Shown: in pieces, positions 53,699-63,251 of the stretch
Numbering within the stretch: position 1 is the stretch's first letter
Layout: each line of letters opens with the position of its first letter
Source: an uncultured Oscillospiraceae bacterium
GTDB lineage: Bacteria; Bacillota; Clostridia; Oscillospirales; Ruminococcaceae
Reading direction: 5' to 3'
Assembly: GCA_934481385.1 (NCBI GenBank)
Contig: CAKSPD010000002.1
Location: 62,001-126,000 of the forward strand
Length of the DNA: 64,000 nt
The notes under the pieces: model-generated
Databases searched by the model: none
Told to the model about the DNA's origin: nothing
Seen by the model: the letters and a program-made list of their open reading frames with translations, nothing else
Translations under genes and position numbers: made by a program

Positions 53699-53711
53699 AT
53701 CCTTCTTATAT

Positions 53712-53734
53712 GACCGGTTCTCTGTGAACCGGTC
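53712..53734 (+). terminator. Terminator of secDF
   Basis: A 9-bp stem GACCGGTTC/GAACCGGTC with a 5-base loop, followed by TTTTTTC. Confidence 0.9.
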
Positions 53735-53795
53735 TTTTTTCTTCATTATACGTTCATCTGAACTCTTTTTGTTATAAAAATTATTTGAATTCTTC

Positions 53796-53824
53796 TTGAC
53801 ATTTCTGTCAGTTTCATGTATAAT
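53796..53824 (+). promoter_or_regulatory. Promoter of pspA
   Basis: TTGACA (53796-53801), 17-base spacer, TATAAT (53819-53824), a perfect consensus about 65 bases before ATG 53890. No sigma-54 box or LiaR-type operator was recognised. Confidence 0.8.
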
Positions 53825-53889
53825 ATATTCATAAACTTCCAGCATATTATATCACAGAGATTAATTTAAATAAAAGGAGTACTTTATCT

Positions 53890-54564
53890 ATGGGTATTTT
53901 TAACAGAATAGGCGATATTATAAAATCAAATGTCAATGACCTTATTGACAGAGCTGAAGACCCTGAAAAAATGGTCAAGCAGATTATAATCGATATGCAG
54001 AAAGAACTTAAAAAATCAACTGAGGCTCTCGGCAAGGCTAAAACAAGCGAAAGACTCGCTAAAAGACAGTATGAAAATGCTGTGAAAGTTTCTGCTGAAT
54101 GGGAAAATAAAGCTAAATCTGCCCTTAAAGCCGGTAACACTGAACTCGCTAAAACAGCTCTTGCTAAAAAAGTAAAGGCTGATGAAGATGTTGCTAACTA
54201 CAAGGAAATGTACGAAAGTATTTCCGCACAGGCTGATGCTATTGCAAGTCAGGTTGATGCTGTCAAGGCTAAACTCGATGAGGCTAAAAGCCGTCAGGCT
54301 ATGCTTATTGCACGTTCACAGATGGCTGATACAAAGAAAAATCTTGCACAGTCTTTGGGTGGTATAGATTCATCATCTTCTTCTGAAAAATTCAACAGAA
54401 TGGAAGAAAAGATTATTCGCAAAGAGGCTGAAGCTGATGCTTTTTCAGATATAGCAGGTACTAATACTGACAATGATGATTCAGATGATTTTAAAAAACT
54501 CGAAACTGATTCAAAGGTAGATGCTGAACTTCAAAGACTTATGGCTGAAATGCAGAATAATTGA
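53890..54564 (+). CDS. pspA: PspA/IM30-family membrane stress protein
   Basis: Peripheral membrane protein of 224 residues that forms oligomers protecting damaged membranes. The N-terminal amphipathic helix (MGIFNRIGDIIKSNVNDLID) and the following long coiled coil (about 25-175) are typical; the ending is acidic and Gln-rich. The sequence EDPEKMVKQIIIDMQKELKK is a strong family match. AAGGAG precedes the ATG. It lies upstream of a short gene for a small membrane peptide (54585), and they share a terminator at 54746, suggesting a two-gene unit. Confidence 0.93.
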   Translation: MGIFNRIGDIIKSNVNDLIDRAEDPEKMVKQIIIDMQKELKKSTEALGKAKTSERLAKRQYENAVKVSAEWENKAKSALKAGNTELAKTALAKKVKADEDVANYKEMYESISAQADAIASQVDAVKAKLDEAKSRQAMLIARSQMADTKKNLAQSLGGIDSSSSSEKFNRMEEKIIRKEAEADAFSDIAGTNTDNDDSDDFKKLETDSKVDAELQRLMAEMQNN

Positions 54565-54584
54565 TGACTGGAAGTGTTCATATT

Positions 54585-54734
54585 ATGAATAAAAAGAAAA
54601 ATTATGGTCTTGTTCCCCTTCTTCTTGCGATATTCCTTGCAATCGGTTCAGTCGTTTACATTATATGGAGAGGTGTAAGCAACAGGGCTTATTATGAAAA
54701 ATGGAAGGACTATGATAATACAGGTCTTTGCTGA
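54585..54734 (+). CDS. 49-residue single-helix membrane peptide downstream of pspA
   Basis: Short protein beginning MNKKKNYGLVPLLLAIF, with a basic N terminus, one membrane helix (about 8-28) and an aromatic-rich tail (RAYYEKWKDYDN). The TGC-TGA end fits a terminator only 12 bases downstream. GGAAG lies about 11 bases before the ATG. The family is not recognised. Its position after pspA suggests a small membrane partner, as small membrane proteins act in other Psp systems, but this is inference. Confidence 0.55.
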   Translation: MNKKKNYGLVPLLLAIFLAIGSVVYIIWRGVSNRAYYEKWKDYDNTGLC

Positions 54735-54745
54735 TAAAATCAATA

Positions 54746-54776
54746 AAGGAACTGTAAATCAATATTACAGTTCCTT
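54746..54776 (+). terminator. Terminator of the pspA unit
   Basis: A 12-bp stem AAGGAACTGTAA/TTACAGTTCCTT with a 7-base loop, followed by TGTTTTTT. Confidence 0.9.
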
Positions 54777-54799
54777 GTTTTTTACAACGGAGGTTACTC

Positions 54800-55618
54800 T
54801 TGAATTTTCTGATATTTATTGCTGTTATTTTTATAATATATGCTGTAATCGAAAACAGACTTATGCTTTTTATCCGTACTGAATACTTCTGTACCAATCA
54901 GTCAAAAATAAAAATAGTTCATCTTTCTGATTTGCACAGACGCTCTTTCGGGAAAAATAACTGTCGTCTTATCAGAAAAATAAAATTCCTTGAACCTGAT
55001 ATTATTATTTTCAGCGGTGATTTGATTACAAGAGATTGCAAATCATTCTACAATACAGAAAAACTTGTTCAGGCAATTTCTAAAATTGCTCCTGTATATT
55101 TTTCATTCGGAAACCATGAACTTGATATGAAAAGAATTTATCCCGAAAAATACAGGAAATTTATTTCTTTGCTGAAAGAGAATAATATTCATATTCTTGA
55201 CAACTGCATTGAATCAGTTACTGTAAAAAACAGGACAATCAATATAGCAGGTGCTTCCCTTAAATACTCTGTTTACAAGAAAGATAATTCTTACAGAAAT
55301 CTTGATGAATATTCTGCTGATGATTTGATTTCAGATTTGAAAATAAATGACAAACCTTCAATAAACATTCTTATAGCTCATAACCCTTTCTTCGCTGAGG
55401 CTTATTCATCATTAAATCCCGATTATACGCTGTGCGGTCACGTTCATGGCGGTGCAGTAAGAATTTTCGGCATACCTCTGCTTTCTCCCGAAAGAAAACT
55501 TTTTCCTAATTTTTCAAAAGGCGTTTTTCAGATAAACAATATGAAACTCCTTGTTTCCGGCGGTCTTGGCAAATTCAGACTTTTTAATCCTCCGGAAATT
55601 CCTGTTTATTATATATAA
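54800..55618 (+). CDS. Membrane-anchored metallophosphoesterase
   Basis: Calcineurin-like phosphoesterase of 272 residues with an N-terminal helix (about 1-20). All metal-binding blocks are intact: VHLSDLHRRS, IIFSGDLITR, FSFGNHELD, LIAHNP and CGHVHGG. It resembles YkuE/YaeI-type membrane phosphoesterases; the substrate is unknown, with lipid or nucleotide phosphates as candidates. The start is TTG at 54800, six bases after GGAGG; no in-frame ATG gives the full domain. Confidence 0.9.
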   Translation: MNFLIFIAVIFIIYAVIENRLMLFIRTEYFCTNQSKIKIVHLSDLHRRSFGKNNCRLIRKIKFLEPDIIIFSGDLITRDCKSFYNTEKLVQAISKIAPVYFSFGNHELDMKRIYPEKYRKFISLLKENNIHILDNCIESVTVKNRTINIAGASLKYSVYKKDNSYRNLDEYSADDLISDLKINDKPSINILIAHNPFFAEAYSSLNPDYTLCGHVHGGAVRIFGIPLLSPERKLFPNFSKGVFQINNMKLLVSGGLGKFRLFNPPEIPVYYI

Positions 55619-55757
55619 TTTGTGAAAAATGTATAATTATGTTCATTCTTATTAATTGCTTTTTTCTATTTAAAAATCAAAAAATCTCCGGATATTATGG
55701 AAAATTTTCTGTAAAAGTGTTATAATATCCTTGACATTCTATTTCAGGAGGTCAACT

Positions 55758-55874
55758 ATGAAAAAATTTCTTAAAGCAACACTCGCAGTAATTACCAGCT
55801 TAACTGCCGTTTTCTGCATCATCATATTCTATAACAGATTAAGCAGTAAGAAGTACATCACTGTAAGTGAATAA
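55758..55874 (+). CDS. 38-residue putative membrane peptide upstream of ilvE
   Basis: A short reading frame beginning [15 protein letters not shown], with a strong AGGAGG six bases upstream of the ATG. One membrane helix (about 5-26) and a short polar tail ending KKYITVSE. No family recognised. Its stop lies 25 bases before the ilvE start. It could be a real small membrane protein or a leader peptide affecting ilvE expression; no run of Leu/Ile/Val codons beyond the helix was noted. Confidence 0.5.
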   Translation: MKKFLKATLAVITSLTAVFCIIIFYNRLSSKKYITVSE

Positions 55875-55899
55875 TATTTTATCAAAGAGGTCGATAATA

Positions 55900-56967
55900 A
55901 TGGAAATCAAATTTACAAAGGCTGCTCAGCTTAAAGCTAAGCCTGCTGATGAAAGCAAACTCGGTTTTGGTCATATCTTTACTGATTATATGCTTGTTAT
56001 GCCTTATGACGAAGGTCAGGGCTGGCATGACCCTGAAATCAAACCATACGGAAATATAGAGCTTTCTCCTGCTTCTATGTGTCTTCACTATGGTCAGACT
56101 GTTTTTGAAGGTCTTAAGGCTTACAGAACTGCTGACAATAAGGTTCAGCTCTTCCGCCCTGATGAAAACTTCAAAAGACTCAATGTTTCAAATCAGCGTC
56201 TTGTTATTCCTCATCTTGATGAAGACCTTGCTATGCAGTGTCTTATGGAACTCCTTAAAATCGAAAAAGACTGGGTTCCGCATACTGAGGGAGCTGCTCT
56301 TTACATAAGACCTTTTATCATTGCTTCTGACCCGTTCCTCGGTGTAAAGCCCGGTTCTCACTACCTGTTTATGATTATTCTTTCTCCTTCCGGTGCTTAC
56401 TATGCAAGCGGTCTTGACCCTGTAAATATCTATGTTGAAAGCAAATATGTTCGTGCTGTAAGAGGCGGTATGGGATTTGCTAAAACAGGCGGTAACTATG
56501 CTGCTTCACTTATCGGTCAGGACGAAGCTCACAAGCAGAACTATTCTCAGGTTCTCTGGCTTGACGGTGTTGAACAGAAATATATTGAAGAAGTTGGTGC
56601 TATGAATATCTTCTTCGTTATTGACGGTGAAGTTATCACTCCTATGCTTCAGGGTTCTATACTCCCCGGTATTACAAGAAAATCTTCTATCGAACTTTGC
56701 AAGAGCTGGGGACTTAAAGTTACTGAACGCCGTATAACCATTCAGGAGATTGCTGACGCCTATGATAACGGTAAGCTTGATGAAGTATTCGGTACAGGTA
56801 CTGCGGCTGTTATATCGCCAGTAGGACACCTTAAATGGAATGATAAGGTTATGGAAATCAATGATAACAAAATCGGTAAGATTTCTCAAAGACTTTATGA
56901 TACTATGACAGGTATCCAGTGGGGCAGGATTGAGGACAAGTTCGGCTGGACTGTTGAAGTTAAGTAA
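55900..56967 (+). CDS. ilvE: Branched-chain amino acid aminotransferase
   Basis: PLP enzyme of fold type IV, 355 residues, transferring the amino group between Leu/Ile/Val and 2-oxoglutarate. The conserved [15 protein letters not shown], the region [26 protein letters not shown] and [12 protein letters not shown] match the long-form bacterial enzyme. ATG 55900 ([10 protein letters not shown]) has AGAGG upstream; the earlier frame to 55867 overlaps the 38-residue peptide gene. Highly biased codon use, as for the ABC ATPase. No other ilv or leu genes are adjacent. Confidence 0.95.
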   Translation: MEIKFTKAAQLKAKPADESKLGFGHIFTDYMLVMPYDEGQGWHDPEIKPYGNIELSPASMCLHYGQTVFEGLKAYRTADNKVQLFRPDENFKRLNVSNQRLVIPHLDEDLAMQCLMELLKIEKDWVPHTEGAALYIRPFIIASDPFLGVKPGSHYLFMIILSPSGAYYASGLDPVNIYVESKYVRAVRGGMGFAKTGGNYAASLIGQDEAHKQNYSQVLWLDGVEQKYIEEVGAMNIFFVIDGEVITPMLQGSILPGITRKSSIELCKSWGLKVTERRITIQEIADAYDNGKLDEVFGTGTAAVISPVGHLKWNDKVMEINDNKIGKISQRLYDTMTGIQWGRIEDKFGWTVEVK

Positions 56968-57091
56968 TTAAGAATATCAATAAAGGCATAATAAGACCGT
57001 CTGTATTTCCGAGCGGTCTTATACAGGCACATCTTCCTTACATAAAATCTGAAAATATTACAAATATATATCCTATGTTCAAACTCAAATA

Positions 57092-57115
57092 AAAGGCAGT
57101 CTTTTGACTGCCTTT
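57092..57115. terminator. Bidirectional terminator between ilvE and the XRE regulator
   Basis: A 10-bp stem AAAGGCAGTC/GACTGCCTTT with a TTTT loop and a strong T-run on the plus strand; the minus side has a shorter T-rich tail. Confidence 0.85.
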
Positions 57116-57131
57116 TTTCTATAATTCTTAA

Positions 57132-57359
57132 TTATATATTAAAAATATCATCATAACTTACATTAAGAATATCCTTTAAAAGAATAATTTCATCGGCATA
57201 AAGATGTCGCTGTCCAACTTCAATTTTAGCAACAGCACTTCTTGTAATATCACAACCCCTTAACTGAATTTTTGCAGCAAGTTGTTCCTGTGTCATTTTT
57301 CTTTTTTCTCTTATAACTTTTATGTTATCTCCTACTTTGCTTTCAATTGTTTTGTTCAT
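57132..57359 (-). CDS. XRE-family (Cro/CI-type) repressor
   Basis: DNA-binding regulator of 75 residues consisting almost entirely of a helix-turn-helix domain. The HTH is seen in KMTQEQLAAKIQLRGCDITRSAVAKIEVG, in part, within residues 21-50. There is no ligand or dimerisation domain, so the protein should be a simple dimeric repressor. ATG 57359 lies 11 bases after AGGAGG; a TTG at 57368 is possible. It is divergent from a small membrane-protein gene, and both flank two matching palindromes (57386 and 57445). Confidence 0.9.
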   Translation of the reverse strand: MNKTIESKVGDNIKVIREKRKMTQEQLAAKIQLRGCDITRSAVAKIEVGQRHLYADEIILLKDILNVSYDDIFNI

Positions 57360-57385
57360 TATATACAAATCCTCCTGTCAAAATT

Positions 57386-57405
57386 TTGCACTTTTATAGG
57401 TGCAA
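57386..57405. promoter_or_regulatory. Operator 1 of the XRE-membrane protein switch
   Basis: TTGCACTTTTATAGGTGCAA, an imperfect copy (three central changes) of operator 2. It lies between the XRE gene's ribosome binding site and the plus-strand -35. Confidence 0.75.
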
Positions 57406-57411
57406 ATTATA

Positions 57412-57440
57412 TTGACTTTATTATAGATTTGTTTTATAAT
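57412..57440 (+). promoter_or_regulatory. Promoter of the small membrane protein
   Basis: TTGACT (57412-57417), 17-base spacer, TATAAT (57435-57440). It is bracketed by the two operators. Confidence 0.85.
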
Positions 57441-57444
57441 AATA

Positions 57445-57464
57445 TTGCACCTATATAGGTGCAA
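57445..57464. promoter_or_regulatory. Operator 2, perfect palindrome over the start of the membrane protein gene
   Basis: TTGCACCTATATAGGTGCAA is a perfect 20-base palindrome starting 4 bases after the -10, thus over the transcription start. Its centre is 59 bases from that of operator 1. Likely bound by the adjacent XRE protein. Confidence 0.8.
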
Positions 57465-57489
57465 TACAAAAAAACAAGGAGGATTTTTT

Positions 57490-57744
57490 ATGGCAAGCCG
57501 AATCAGAAGATGTTCTACCAGAAAAGAATTTGAGCAAATCATTGATGACTTTATCACAACCGGATATGAAATCCAGACACGCAGTGAAAACAATGCACTT
57601 CTTGTAAAAAAGAAGAAAAAAAACCACCTCACAGTCGCTCTTTTAACAGTATGGTGGACTTGTGGAATTGGCAATCTTATTTATGCTTTTATTCCTGCCA
57701 AAGTTGAAGATGAAGTAATGATAAAACTTGAATTAAACGAATAA
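57490..57744 (+). CDS. Small membrane protein controlled by the XRE regulator
   Basis: Protein of 84 residues. An N-terminal soluble part (about 1-43) has charged and aromatic residues (RRCSTRKEFEQIIDD and TTGYEIQTRSENN) and ends in a KKKKK run; one hydrophobic stretch follows (about 47-69, LLTVWWTCGIGNLIYAF), then a short acidic tail. The WWTxGIGNxxYA motif occurs in small archaeal and bacterial proteins of unknown function that I could not name. ATG 57490 has AAGGAGG eight bases upstream. Regulation is probably by the two palindromes and the divergent repressor. Confidence 0.75.
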   Translation: MASRIRRCSTRKEFEQIIDDFITTGYEIQTRSENNALLVKKKKKNHLTVALLTVWWTCGIGNLIYAFIPAKVEDEVMIKLELNE

Positions 57745-57752
57745 TAACGCAA

Positions 57753-57780
57753 AAATCCCCTGATAAAAATCAGGGGATTT
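57753..57780. terminator. Bidirectional terminator between the small membrane protein and gyrA
   Basis: An 11-bp stem AAATCCCCTGA/TCAGGGGATTT with a short AT loop and T-rich tails on both sides. It can serve both convergent genes. Confidence 0.88.
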
Positions 57781-57799
57781 CTTCATAATATATTAAATT

Positions 57800-60421
57800 T
57801 TATTCTTCATCATTATCTGGAACTTCATCTGATATGATTTCATTCTGTTCTGCAAGACTTGCTTCCTTTTCTTCTGCTTCAATTTCCTGTTCGGAAAGCT
57901 GTTCAACTTCCTGAATTTCAGAGGAATCATCATGTTCTGTACGGGTGAATGTTACAACCTTTACGTCATCTTTTACACGCATTACACGCACACCTCTTGC
58001 AAAACGTCCCATAATACGAACATCACTTGCTTTTATTCTTATAATTACACCGTCACTTGAGATAATGATTATATCATCTGTTTCATCAACAATCTTGATT
58101 CCGCAGACATATCCTATCTCATCGTCAACCCTGTAATTTATCATACCCAATCCGCCTCTGGCCTGTATTCTGAAATTGTCAATAGCTGTACGTTTGCCGT
58201 ATCCCTTTTCTGTTATGGTGAGAAGTGATGCTCCCTCACGCATTCTTGCCATTGACACTACATAGTCACCTTCACGAAGCTTTATTGCTCTTACGCCATG
58301 TGCTACACGGGACATGCTTCTTATTTCATTTTCATTAATGCGGATTACCATTCCGTTGTGAGTTGCAATAAAGAGCTGTGATTCACCGCCTGTCATGCGT
58401 ACTCCTGCAATTTCATCACCTTCGTCAAGTTTTGTTGCAACAAGACCGCTTTTACGTACATTTTTAAATGCTGAAAGTTCTGTTCTCTTGATTTTGGCAT
58501 TCTTGGTAACAAATACGATATACTTTCCTTTATCGAAATTCTCGGTTTTTATCATTGATGATATTTTTTCATTCTCTGAAAGAGGAAGAAGATTTATAAG
58601 GTTAAATCCTCTTGATGCCTTTGAGCCGTCCGGAATTTCATAACATTTAAGCTTGTACATTATTCCCTTGTTTGATATAAAAAGTATATTGTCGTGACTT
58701 GAACATACAAACATTTCTTCAACATAGTCCTCATCACGTTGTTTCATACCCGTTACGCCACGTCCGCCTCTCCTCTGTGTCTTATACTCATCAACGGGCA
58801 TACGCTTAATATAGCCGTTGCTGGTAAGCGTTACGACGCTTTCTTCAACAGGTATCAAATCTTCAACGTCAACTTCTCCGCTTACTGCCTGAATTTCAGT
58901 TCTTCTTTCATCAGTAAACTTACGGCGGATTTCATTGAGGTCAGCAAGAATTATATCATAAACTTTTCCTATATCTTCAAGAATTTCTTCAAGTTCTGAT
59001 ATTTTTTGAATAAGTGAATAAAGTTCATCAGTAATTTTCTGTCTTTCAAGACCTGTGAGCTGTCCAAGACGCATCTGAACAATAGCGTCAGCCTGCTCTG
59101 ATGAAAGTCCTGTTTTAGCTTCAAGGCGGAGTCCTGTCATATCATATTCGGAACGGTCAAGGAGAGCTGACATATCAATATCCTTGAAGCGTTCTATCAT
59201 TCGTGATTTTGCTTCTGCAACATTCCTGCTTGTGCGGAGTATATTCATAACTTCGTCTATATAGTCTGTTGCAAGCACAAATCCCTGAAGTATATGTGAC
59301 CTTTCAAGAGCCTTTTTAAGCTCAAAACGTGTTCTTCTGCGGATAACATCAACCTGAAATTCAAGATACTTTTCAAGCATTGATTTGAGTGTGAGAACTT
59401 TCGGTTCTCCGTCAACAAGTGCAAGCATAATTACACCTATTGTATCCTGAAGTTTTGTATATGTCAGGAGCTTGTTCAGAATAAGCTGTGGATTTGCTTC
59501 TCTTTTAAGCTCAATTACGATTCTCATTCCCTGACGGTCTGATTCATCTCTGAGGTCATAGATGCCTTCTACACGCTTTTCCTTGACAAGCTGTTTTATA
59601 CTGCTTATGAGCTTTGTCTTTCGTATCATATACGGAATTTCATCTACTATGATACTGTTTCTGCCCTTTATTTCTTCAAAGTGAGTTTTAGCACGCAGAG
59701 TTATTTTTCCTCTGCCTGTCGCATATGCAGAGCGTATGCCTGCCTTGCCCATTATTACTCCTCCTGTGGGAAAATCAGGGCCTTTTATACATTCCATAAG
59801 CTCCTCAAGAGTACAGTCAGGATTTTCAATAATAAGCTTTAATGCATCAATTACTTCTGAAAGATTGTGAGGCGGTATATTTGTAGCCATTCCTACTGCT
59901 ATACCTGTTGAACCGTTTACAAGAAGGTTAGGAAATCTTGATGGAAGAACAGCAGGTTCTTTAAGACGGTCATCATAGTTTGATACAAAATCAACTGTAT
60001 CTTTGTTTATATCTGTCAGCATATCAAGCGAAAGCTTTGACATCTTTGCTTCAGTATAACGGTATGCCGCTGCTCCGTCACCGTCAATTGAACCGAAGTT
60101 TCCATGTCCGTCAACAAGCGGATATCTCATTGAAAAATCCTGTGCAAGTCTTACAAGTGCATCATATACTGATGCATCACCATGCGGATGATAGCGTCCG
60201 AGAACCGAACCTACTGTATCTGCACATTTTCTGTACGCTTTATCCGGAGTAAGTCCGTTTTCATAGAGTGTATACAGTATTCTTCTGTGTACAGGCTTCA
60301 GACCGTCCCTGACATCAGGAAGTGCTCTTGAAACTATTACAGACATTGCATATTCAAGTATAGAGTTTTCCATCTCATCAACAACATCAACATTGATTAT
60401 TTTTGAATTATCATTATACAA
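57800..60421 (-). CDS. gyrA: DNA gyrase subunit A
   Basis: Breakage-reunion subunit of DNA gyrase, 873 residues with the start used here. The N-terminal domain contains RDGLKPVHRRILY and HPHGDASVYDALVRLAQDF, with the catalytic Tyr122 in AAAYRYTEAKMS. The C-terminal beta-pinwheel repeats include the GyrA box-type sequence RRGGRGVTGMKQRDED, and an acidic tail closes the protein. The TTG at 60421 is preferred because GAGGAGG lies nine bases upstream and the numbering then matches E. coli (Ala83, Asp87, Tyr122); the GTG at 60439 overlaps the YcxB gene's end and the ribosome binding site. Ala83 replaces the usual Ser. Confidence 0.97.
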   Translation of the reverse strand: MYNDNSKIINVDVVDEMENSILEYAMSVIVSRALPDVRDGLKPVHRRILYTLYENGLTPDKAYRKCADTVGSVLGRYHPHGDASVYDALVRLAQDFSMRYPLVDGHGNFGSIDGDGAAAYRYTEAKMSKLSLDMLTDINKDTVDFVSNYDDRLKEPAVLPSRFPNLLVNGSTGIAVGMATNIPPHNLSEVIDALKLIIENPDCTLEELMECIKGPDFPTGGVIMGKAGIRSAYATGRGKITLRAKTHFEEIKGRNSIIVDEIPYMIRKTKLISSIKQLVKEKRVEGIYDLRDESDRQGMRIVIELKREANPQLILNKLLTYTKLQDTIGVIMLALVDGEPKVLTLKSMLEKYLEFQVDVIRRRTRFELKKALERSHILQGFVLATDYIDEVMNILRTSRNVAEAKSRMIERFKDIDMSALLDRSEYDMTGLRLEAKTGLSSEQADAIVQMRLGQLTGLERQKITDELYSLIQKISELEEILEDIGKVYDIILADLNEIRRKFTDERRTEIQAVSGEVDVEDLIPVEESVVTLTSNGYIKRMPVDEYKTQRRGGRGVTGMKQRDEDYVEEMFVCSSHDNILFISNKGIMYKLKCYEIPDGSKASRGFNLINLLPLSENEKISSMIKTENFDKGKYIVFVTKNAKIKRTELSAFKNVRKSGLVATKLDEGDEIAGVRMTGGESQLFIATHNGMVIRINENEIRSMSRVAHGVRAIKLREGDYVVSMARMREGASLLTITEKGYGKRTAIDNFRIQARGGLGMINYRVDDEIGYVCGIKIVDETDDIIIISSDGVIIRIKASDVRIMGRFARGVRVMRVKDDVKVVTFTRTEHDDSSEIQEVEQLSEQEIEAEEKEASLAEQNEIISDEVPDNDEE

Positions 60422-60435
60422 GATTTTTTTCCTCC

Positions 60436-60987
60436 TCACAAAACATTCTTTTTACGGAAAATCTCAAGCTCTCCGTCCGAAAAACAGTATTTTGGTATTA
60501 TATAAAACGATTCCTTTACCTGATAGGCTATGAAATATTCATCATATTCAAGAATTTTAAGTCCATTGTTAAAATAAAGCTTTGTGCTTTCAACCGTTTC
60601 AGGCGGGTCATCTCCGAAAATTTCATTTTCATCAGATGATTTTTCAGACGGCATTATAGTGCTTATTTCGATAAAAGTTTCATAAAGAGTCATTCTGTAA
60701 AGTTCATCTGACATTCCTCTTACTGCCTCTATAAGACTTCTTTTTATTTTTTTTGGATTATACCAGTTTATCGCTGAAAGTGCAACGCACAGTGCTGTTA
60801 TTACATATGACATAGTGCTTGAAGGGTCTTTCACTGCTGATATAATATATATAACTGCCACAGCAAGAAAAAGTATGCTTATGGTGTATGTTCTCGGATA
60901 TACGAATTTTTTCTGCCACTGCCCGAAAGCTTTTTCAAACAGTTCACAGGATATTGAATATTCCTTTTCAAAAATTTTCTGTTCCAT
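60436..60987 (-). CDS. YcxB-like membrane protein
   Basis: Protein of 183 residues with two helices (about 33-53 and 62-78) followed by a soluble C-terminal domain. The sequence FEKAFGQWQKKF, the KRSLIEAVRG turn and IPKYCF resemble YcxB-family proteins often placed near gyrase genes in Clostridia. Function is unknown. ATG 60987 follows AAGGCAG. It lies between gyrB (9 bases upstream) and gyrA (about 15 bases downstream of its stop), so it is part of the gyrase operon. Confidence 0.7.
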   Translation of the reverse strand: MEQKIFEKEYSISCELFEKAFGQWQKKFVYPRTYTISILFLAVAVIYIISAVKDPSSTMSYVITALCVALSAINWYNPKKIKRSLIEAVRGMSDELYRMTLYETFIEISTIMPSEKSSDENEIFGDDPPETVESTKLYFNNGLKILEYDEYFIAYQVKESFYIIPKYCFSDGELEIFRKKNVL

Positions 60988-60996
60988 TATTCTGCC

Positions 60997-62946
<1,950 letters not shown>

Positions 62947-62972
62947 TCAAGCAGTCAAATCTATATCAACAG

Positions 62973-63251
62973 TTATTCACTGATTATCGGGGAAAAATTT
63001 TTTTGTTCAAGTCTTTTTCTTAGAGTTGAAACGGAAAGCTGTGATATATATACTTTTTCTTTTCCGTCCTCAATGACGACTATAAAGCTTTTCGGCATTT
63101 CGGAAGTTGTATATATACAGCATTTTTCTTTTTCGGCACGTTCAAGATATTCTCTTGTGTATTTTCCGTCAGTAGTAGTGTTTTCTATATCGAAAATACC
63201 GAGTATACTGCTTGTTTTAACAGAATATCCGTTGCCTGTGTGAAGATACAT
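62973..63251 (-). CDS. remB: RemB/YaaB-like DUF370-type regulator
   Basis: Protein of 92 residues, located between recF and gyrB as B. subtilis yaaB (remB), an extracellular-matrix/biofilm regulator of the DUF370 family. It starts MYLHTGNGYSVKTSSILGIF, contains the central SEMPKSFIVV (cf. the conserved MPKSF of the family), and has a C-terminal RKRLEQKN. The position and the MPKSF motif support the assignment; the sequence is otherwise divergent. ATG 63251 follows the recF stop directly (TGAATG). Confidence 0.85.
   Translation of the reverse strand: MYLHTGNGYSVKTSSILGIFDIENTTTDGKYTREYLERAEKEKCCIYTTSEMPKSFIVVIEDGKEKVYISQLSVSTLRKRLEQKNFSPIISE

Noticed and set aside
56992..57021. Hairpin TAAGACCG/CGGTCTTA after ilvE as terminator
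   Set aside because: No T-run follows on either strand; the clear terminator is the next hairpin at 57092.
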